Positions 7,206 to 10,649 of a stretch of 10,649 nt of DNA are shown here, piece by piece. A model generated the notes under the pieces. That model was given only the letters and a program-made list of their open reading frames with translations, was not told the origin of the DNA and searched no databases. This DNA comes from Spirochaetaceae bacterium (lineage in GTDB: Bacteria; Spirochaetota; Spirochaetia; SZUA-6; Fen-1364): NCBI GenBank assembly GCA_003170115.1, contig PMZS01000396.1:1-10649 (forward strand), given 5' to 3'. Each line of letters starts with the position of its first letter. The stretch's first letter is position 1. Made by a program: the position numbers and the translations under genes.

Positions 7206-8476
7206 GAGAGGCCTTTCAGGACCGCGAGCACCTGTCGCGCCGCCGCGGGACCGGCCGAACCGAAATTGTAGAAGGAGCGGTCTCGAAACTCATGAGTTTT
7301 TCGAGCCTGGTCGTTGGCGTCGCTCCTCGCCCGCCCGACGAGCCCCGGCAGCGACTCGATCCCATCTACAAGTGAATAGGCGAGGTCCCTGCTTGCAGCC
7401 ACATCCCAGAGGGGCGCCGGCAGATCCTCGCCCTCGTGCCCTCCCGGGTCGACGTCGGAATTGGCCAGCAGGATCGGCCGCGCAAACAGGCAGGCGAAAT
7501 CAAACAGGATGCCCGAGAGGTCGGTGATGAGGACGTCTGAACGCGCCATGGAGGCCAGCGCCGTCCGTCCGCGATCGATCTCCACAAGCGCAGTCCCGGA
7601 AAACCGTTTTTCGATACCGCGGATCAACGCCGTGTATGAAACGTAGAATTGCGGGTGGGGCCTGAAGATGACCTTGATCCCTTCCCGCGTGAGGCAGTCG
7701 ATGATCCCCGAGCCGTACGTGAGAACGGAGCTGCGCGCACCCCAGGCCGGCGCGTACAGGACGCTGCGCGGCTCGTCCCTGTTCGCTGGCATCCTTGCGA
7801 GCTCGCCCAGCATGCTGTCAAAATACGTGCACCCCGCCGGCAGGAGTTGCTTGCGTGCGGTGCCCCTCTTGCGCTCCAGCTCCCGTATGCCGGGCTCCTG
7901 GAAGGAACCCACGGTCAGAAGGCAATCGTACCAGTCGAACGCGTATTTCTCGTAGAAGGCAATGTCAGTTGGCGAGTGAAAAAGGTGAATATACCTCTTC
8001 ACACGCTTCGAGCGCCTCAGCATGTAGACATCCAGGTGCGGGGTCGTGGAAACGACAATCCCGGTGCTGGCGGCGTTCATCCACGCGATCGTTGCCATGT
8101 TGCCGCCGGGTCGGAAAGCCCTTACGCCCGGCAGAGAAAAGGAGAGGCCTGGGTCGGCGGCATCCGGCGTCACGTATGCGCAGGAAACGCCTTCACGCGA
8201 GAGGGCGGTCAGCACAGGTTGGAAGACCTGCCAGTAGCTGCCGCCTTCCGAATGAAAAACGATATCTGGAATGCCTTTTGCCACGGCGGCGCCGGCGAGA
8301 AAGACCCTGCCTTTCAACATGTGCCAGAGGTTGCGGACCCCAAAAAGTACTGTTGCAGCGATACCGACTATGGCATACAGGAGCAGGCTGCCCGTGCCTG
8401 GATCCAGGTAGGCATATGCCGGTGCGGCAAGGAGGAAGAACAGCCCAAAGTAGAACGACAGGTAAAGCGCGCGCAT
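7202..8476 (-). CDS. Membrane-anchored CDP-glycerol/polyol-phosphate transferase-like protein (TagB/TagF family)
   Basis: This 424-residue protein has the Glyphos_transf fold used by teichoic-acid primases and polymerases to move polyol-phosphate from a CDP donor. Expected signatures appear in order: 'HLFHSPTD' (164-171, equivalent of the catalytic-region W-H-G), 'LYAPAWG' (240-246), 'RPHP' (272-275) and 'DVLITDLSGILFDFA' (314-328, the usual D-x-L-I-T-D-Y-S-S). It is preceded by a hydrophobic N-terminus ending 'AYLDPGTGS' and a second helix up to about residue 50, so it is probably membrane bound. I prefer ATG 8476 because it gives a membrane-segment start just after the upstream stop (8484). 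An in-frame ATG at 8539 would add 21 charged residues and overlap the ugd remnant. It overlaps the YidC-sulfatase gene by GTGA. The donor could be CDP-glycerol, CDP-ribitol or, given the operon, a CMP-phosphonate. Confidence 0.8.
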   Translation of the reverse strand: MRALYLSFYFGLFFLLAAPAYAYLDPGTGSLLLYAIVGIAATVLFGVRNLWHMLKGRVFLAGAAVAKGIPDIVFHSEGGSYWQVFQPVLTALSREGVSCAYVTPDAADPGLSFSLPGVRAFRPGGNMATIAWMNAASTGIVVSTTPHLDVYMLRRSKRVKRYIHLFHSPTDIAFYEKYAFDWYDCLLTVGSFQEPGIRELERKRGTARKQLLPAGCTYFDSMLGELARMPANRDEPRSVLYAPAWGARSSVLTYGSGIIDCLTREGIKVIFRPHPQFYVSYTALIRGIEKRFSGTALVEIDRGRTALASMARSDVLITDLSGILFDFACLFARPILLANSDVDPGGHEGEDLPAPLWDVAASRDLAYSLVDGIESLPGLVGRARSDANDQARKTHEFRDRSFYNFGSAGPAAARQVLAVLKGLS

Positions 8477-8483
8477 CTTCGGC

Positions 8484-8720
8484 TTACTGCTCCACCCCGA
8501 AGTAAGGGAAACCATTTGCCTCCAGCTCGTGTCGGACATAGAGATTGCGCAGGTCGAAGAAGCAAGGCTCCTTGGGAAGCCTTTTCACGCAGTCCAAGTC
8601 CACGGTGCGAAACTGGTTCCACTCGGTAAGGATGACCAAGGCATCGACTCCTGTAAGGGCATCATGCTCGTCGAGCGCCAAGACCAGGCTGTCCTTGACC
8701 GATGCAAACCGCCATCTCAT
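8484..8720 (-). pseudogene. ugd: UDP-glucose 6-dehydrogenase, C-terminal remnant
   Basis: The intact enzyme oxidises UDP-glucose to UDP-glucuronate for capsule and O-antigen synthesis. Only the end of the C-terminal UDP-binding domain is left. It reads 'HDALTGVDALVILTEWNQF', then 'KRLPKEPCFFDLRNLY' and 'ELEANGFPYFGV', a near-textbook match to the last 60 or so residues of the family. The catalytic cysteine, NAD-binding domain and central helix are gone: the frame is closed by a TAG at 8738-8736, and residues 1-20 ('MRWRFASVKDS...') no longer match the family. The ATG at 8720 could yield a 78-residue peptide, but dehydrogenase activity is impossible. It ends 7 bases before the TagF-like gene, so the remnant probably keeps an old operon join. 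Confidence 0.85.
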
Positions 8721-8755
8721 GTCATCCGCAAAAGTCTAGCACGCAGACATGCCGG

Positions 8756-8777
8756 TTTCAAGTCAATTTCGAGTCAA
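8756..8777 (+). repeat. Two adjacent 11-bp direct repeats, possible response-regulator site
   Basis: TTTCAAGTCAA (8756-8766) is followed directly by TTTCGAGTCAA (8767-8777), matching at 10 of 11 positions. On the minus strand each reads TTGACTYGAAA. An 11-bp period places both copies on the same helix face, the geometry of sites bound by OmpR/PhoB-type regulators. It lies between the divergent ugd remnant (start 8720) and the plus-strand Wzi-like start (8850), about 70 bases upstream of the latter. I see no convincing -35/-10 pair on either strand, so a regulatory role is inference. Confidence 0.5.
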
Positions 8778-8849
8778 ATAGAGCCGAATCGGGGCTGTGT
8801 TCCATTCGATACAACGACCGAGTGACATGACTACCGCAAAAGGACCACC

Positions 8850-9356
8850 ATGAAACAGGCTCGTGCTATCAACCTGATAGTGTTCGTGGCCTCGCTGGCC
8901 TGCAGCCTGTCGGTCTTCTCGCAAATCGCAGCCGATCCGAATGACCGGATCTATTCCGAGTTGCGCATCTGGCAGGATCGAGGCCTTCTCAAGAACCTGC
9001 CCCTGCTCCGTCCTTATCCCATTCAGCTCCTGAAGGAGCTCCTGCCGCGTCCGCTCAGCCGGCGCCGTCGGGCTATCGCGTCGGGTTGGCGGAAAAACGG
9101 AACATCCTGTTCCTCATACACAGTTGAACAGCTTGATGCCCTCGTCCCATTTCCCATAACGTCCGGGATAGATTTCGTTTTTCATGCGGTTCAGCGGAAC
9201 TTCGTCGACGTCGCATACGGTCACGTCCCAACCCAAAACCCTCGAGGCGTTGGCCAAGTGGTTGCCGCTGGATCCGGCCCCGTACATTTTGACTCGATAC
9301 ATCCTTTTGCTCCCTGTGTGCTAAATTTGAACGGCGATTATTGTAACAGAATATAG
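8850..9356 (+). pseudogene. Wzi/capsule-assembly-like outer-membrane protein, N-terminal remnant in a mostly spurious frame
   Basis: The first 70 or so residues look genuine. A signal peptide ('INLIVFVASLACSLSVFSQ') is followed by 'DPNDRIYSELRIWQDRGLL' and 'LPLLRPYPIQLLKELL', the opening of the Wzi-like capsule assembly/outer-membrane family. The start is supported by AAAGGA six bases ahead of the ATG. After about 9060 the translation becomes low-complexity ('SRRRRAIASGW') and runs antisense through the Gfo/Idh-like fragment (9114-9302), so the remaining frame to 9356 is not credible coding sequence. The barrel domain of several hundred residues is missing. It is the only plus-strand gene start I accept in the window and may have been driven by a promoter within 8740-8849. 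Confidence 0.65.
9114..9302 (-). pseudogene. Gfo/Idh-type NAD(P)-binding oxidoreductase, N-terminal remnant
   Basis: The 62-residue frame holds a Rossmann start: 'VKMYGAGSSGNHLANASRVL' with the dinucleotide loop G-A-G-x-x-G (the second conserved glycine of the usual 'GAGSIGNH' is present), 'WDVTVCDVDE' ending the second strand with the acidic residue that usually selects NAD, and 'KNEIYPGRYGKWDEGIKLF'. Intact relatives found in LPS/capsule loci are several hundred residues and act on nucleotide or acid sugars. Here homology ends at 'LFNCV' and a TGA, where it meets the equally truncated Wzi-like gene coming from the other strand. Start ATG 9302 has a good ribosome site (GGGAGCAAAAGG) and a plausible promoter about 40 bases upstream, so this was probably the first gene of a transcript. 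Confidence 0.7.
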
Positions 9357-9530
9357 CTTTTTCAGACGTTTTTTCCGAGCTCGGGTAAGCCGCTGATTGT
9401 GACGTTCGGAAGCCCATAGGCAACGACCCTTCACCGCGAACTCGGAGCCGCAGGAAAACCGGCCAGCACCGGCGGGGCGGCCGCACAGGTAGTCATTCAG
9501 GGCCGCCTCGTTCAAAGCATGGTAAGTCAT
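9321..9530 (-). CDS. Small ORF of unknown function, possibly a truncated gene
   Basis: A 69-residue frame begins 'MTYHALNEAALNDYLCG' and has a strong ribosome site, GGAGG five bases ahead of the ATG. It follows the glycosyltransferase remnant's stop by 28 bases, an operon-like spacing. I do not recognise the family. The C-terminal half is basic ('RARKKRLKKLY') and overlaps the AT-rich promoter-like island, so only the first 20-45 residues are likely to be authentic. It is most simply read as the start of a lost gene of the same transcript as the upstream glycosyltransferase, in keeping with the other truncations here. Confidence 0.35.
   Translation of the reverse strand: MTYHALNEAALNDYLCGRPAGAGRFSCGSEFAVKGRCLWASERHNQRLTRARKKRLKKLYSVTIIAVQI
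9337..9372 (-). promoter_or_regulatory. Candidate extended -10 promoter for the Gfo/Idh-like remnant
   Basis: On the minus strand TGTTACAAT (extended -10, hexamer TACAAT at 9345-9340) sits in a conspicuously AT-rich island about 38 bases upstream of the ATG at 9302. The -35 position at 17-bp spacing (CGTCTG) is poor, which fits an extended -10 type. TATATT a few bases upstream is an alternative -10. Confidence 0.35.
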
Positions 9531-9558
9531 AGTGTCCTCCGACGAACACTGAAAAAGA

Positions 9559-10511
9559 TCAGTCCAGCTTCGATTGCCTTCGTCCTAAGACGCTCTTGTA
9601 GAGCAGCATATGAACACTGTAAACGATCTCGTCTGAAAGCACTTCGGTTGCTTTTCGGGATGCGATGCCGATCGCTTCCCGCTGCAAGTCATCCAGGCGA
9701 GCCGCTCTCCGCGGGGCCTGCAGCAGGGCGGGAGCATCGCCGGGGGGGCAGAGAAGCCCGCTTTCACCGTCGACTATGAGCTCGTCCATGCCGGTCCGCC
9801 GCATCCCCTGGACGAACGGCATGAGACTGGATTGGTCCATCGCCTGTTCCGAGGTCACGCCCGATGAGAAAGAACTCGAAATACGGGAACTCGCGCAAGA
9901 ACGGTCCCAGCACCGCGGCGAGCTCCACGGTACCCTTGATGGGAAAGAGCGAGCCGAAGTAGAGAAAATAGTTCCTTCCTTCCGCGCAGCGTGAGAACGG
10001 GAATCTGTCCCACTCATCGGCCTGCAGCCTTGGCCTCTGGCTCGACGACACGATTGCTGAGGGTGCCGTTCCATGAAAGCGACGAGGCCTGACGGAGGAA
10101 ATGGGCAAGACTGCTGAGTCGAACCACTGACGGTCGTCGGGGGCCCCTGAAGAAGCCGACAGATCGGAAGTTCGCGAACTGGACCAGGTCCAGGCGGCGC
10201 CGCGCGTCGATGCGGACCAGAGCCCGGCTCAATTTCCAACTCTGGTAGAGATGCGCGATTGGCCTGCGCGATCGCCGGCCGAGCAGCTTCCTGACTTTCC
10301 TCAGCCACCAGGGCTGCTGCGGGATATCTACGCGGACGAGCTCAACACCGCCGGGCAGGATACGTCGCTGATCGCACTTCGCGGGAGTCACAACAACTAC
10401 CCTGTGCCCGCGCTCCGCAAGAATCGAAGTGATGTTTTCCAGGTAGCTCGCGATGCCGCCCCAGTGCTCGGGTGCTTCGTTAAACTCGGTGGCAACGAAT
10501 GCGATATTCAA
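9559..10511 (-). pseudogene. Family-4 glycosyltransferase broken over three frames with internal losses
   Basis: One GT4 gene can be followed across three frames. Frame 1 (10511 to about 10020) carries the N-terminal domain: 'NIAFVATEFNE', 'HWGGIASYLENITSILAERG', 'DLVQFANFRSVG', 'VVRLSSLAHFLRQA'. Frame 2 (about 10040 to 9840) has the acceptor-domain start 'NYFLYFGSLFPIKGTVELA' and 'FFLIGRDLG'. Frame 3 (to 9559) has 'RRTGMDELIVDGESGLLCPP' and the C-terminal helix region. Total length is about 318 codons against roughly 400 for the family. The linker before frame 2 and the segment holding the E-x7-E motif before frame 3 are missing, so these are deletions and not just single-base slips. Start is TTG 10511, 15 bases after the stop of the barrel gene. 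The product cannot be active. Confidence 0.75.
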
Positions 10512-10526
10512 GGGTCCCGCCGCCGG

Positions 10527-10649
10527 TCAGTATCTGAAACCCAGGCCGAGGCCAAGGTAGTTGTTGAGGTCGCTCGACCTGGTGAGCCCAGCGTTCAACA
10601 CATATTCGAAGGTGTAGGACAGGGTTCCTTGGATCTGTCCAATTGGAGT
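10527..10649 (-). CDS. Outer-membrane beta-barrel protein, C-terminal end only
   Basis: The last 40 codons of a minus-strand gene enter from the right edge and end at TGA (10529-10527). The sequence has alternating hydrophobic strands ('GTLSYTFEYVLNAGL') and finishes 'NNYLGLGLGFRY', with the terminal aromatic residue recognised by the BAM assembly machinery. This marks an outer-membrane barrel, quite possibly a Wzi-like or related polysaccharide-surface protein given the neighbours, but the family cannot be fixed from 40 residues. The glycosyltransferase remnant starts 15 bases downstream, suggesting co-transcription. Confidence 0.7.
   Translation of the reverse strand, partial: TPIGQIQGTLSYTFEYVLNAGLTRSSDLNNYLGLGLGFRY

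Noticed and set aside
8477..8539. ATG at 8539 as start of the TagF-like gene
   Set aside because: It would put 21 charged residues before the membrane segment and overlap the ugd remnant by 56 bases. ATG 8476 lies just after that stop.
7649..8629. Plus-strand open frame of 326 codons
   Set aside because: It lies antisense to the TagF-like gene, and its composition (many Arg, Gln, Gly) shows no domain or membrane signal.
8782..8796. Imperfect palindrome AGCCGAATCGGGGCT as a terminator
   Set aside because: The stem is short and bulged, no T-run follows on either strand, and no gene ends there.
9440..9482. CGGCC...GGCCG inverted repeat as a regulatory hairpin
   Set aside because: Such short GC repeats are expected by chance in this composition, and it lies inside a possible small ORF.
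1..10649. CRISPR arrays, tRNA or rRNA genes
   Set aside because: No regularly spaced repeats, cloverleaf-like segments or conserved ribosomal RNA stretches were seen.

Overview
The window is a cell-surface polysaccharide locus from a Gram-negative bacterium, by eye moderately GC-rich. The Gram-negative call rests on the last 40 residues of an outer-membrane beta-barrel at the right edge (ending in F-R-Y), a Wzi-like N-terminus and a Wzm-type O-antigen/polysaccharide exporter fragment. Several pieces (the 'DPND..Y..L..W..RGL..LP.LRPYP' Wzi-like start and the 'YGAGS.GNHLA' oxidoreductase start) remind me of spirochaete surface loci. That taxonomic hint is weak and cannot be settled here.

The core is a minus-strand run of four apparently intact, tightly coupled genes, read right to left. 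First is a membrane-anchored TagB/TagF-like polyol-phosphate transferase (8476-7202). Second is a 968-residue fusion of a YidC/Oxa1-like membrane domain to a membrane sulfatase/phosphotransferase domain (7205-4299). Third is a class V aminotransferase of the 2-aminoethylphosphonate (AEP) transaminase type (4302-3235). Fourth is a LicC/PntC-type cytidylyltransferase (3238-2498). Successive genes overlap by GTGA, GTGA and ATGA, and the next reading frame (a Wzm permease) starts 8 bases inside the fourth. Together they suggest synthesis of AEP, its activation as CMP-AEP, and transfer of a phospho- or phosphono-group onto an envelope polymer or lipid. The carbon-phosphorus bond-forming enzyme (PepM) and phosphonopyruvate decarboxylase (Ppd) are not in the window.

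Nearly everything around this core is broken. Downstream (left) lie a wzm permease with three in-frame stops, then a frame in which part of a family-2 glycosyltransferase is joined to a family-4 glycosyltransferase. That frame is cut off at its C-terminus by an IS5-type insertion sequence (1-700) whose transposase is split over two frames. Upstream (right) lie a C-terminal scrap of UDP-glucose 6-dehydrogenase, an N-terminal scrap of a Wzi-like protein on the plus strand running head-on into an N-terminal scrap of a Gfo/Idh-type oxidoreductase, a small unidentified ORF, a family-4 glycosyltransferase spread over three frames with internal losses, and the end of an outer-membrane barrel gene.

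The layout therefore looks like an O-antigen/capsule locus that has undergone many deletions and an IS insertion while one phosphonate/polyol-phosphate module stayed open. The same picture could arise from poor sequence or assembly. The most unusual items are the YidC-sulfatase fusion (with the usual groove arginine apparently replaced by threonine), its coupling to AEP activation genes, and an 11-bp tandem repeat upstream of the plus-strand Wzi-like start.
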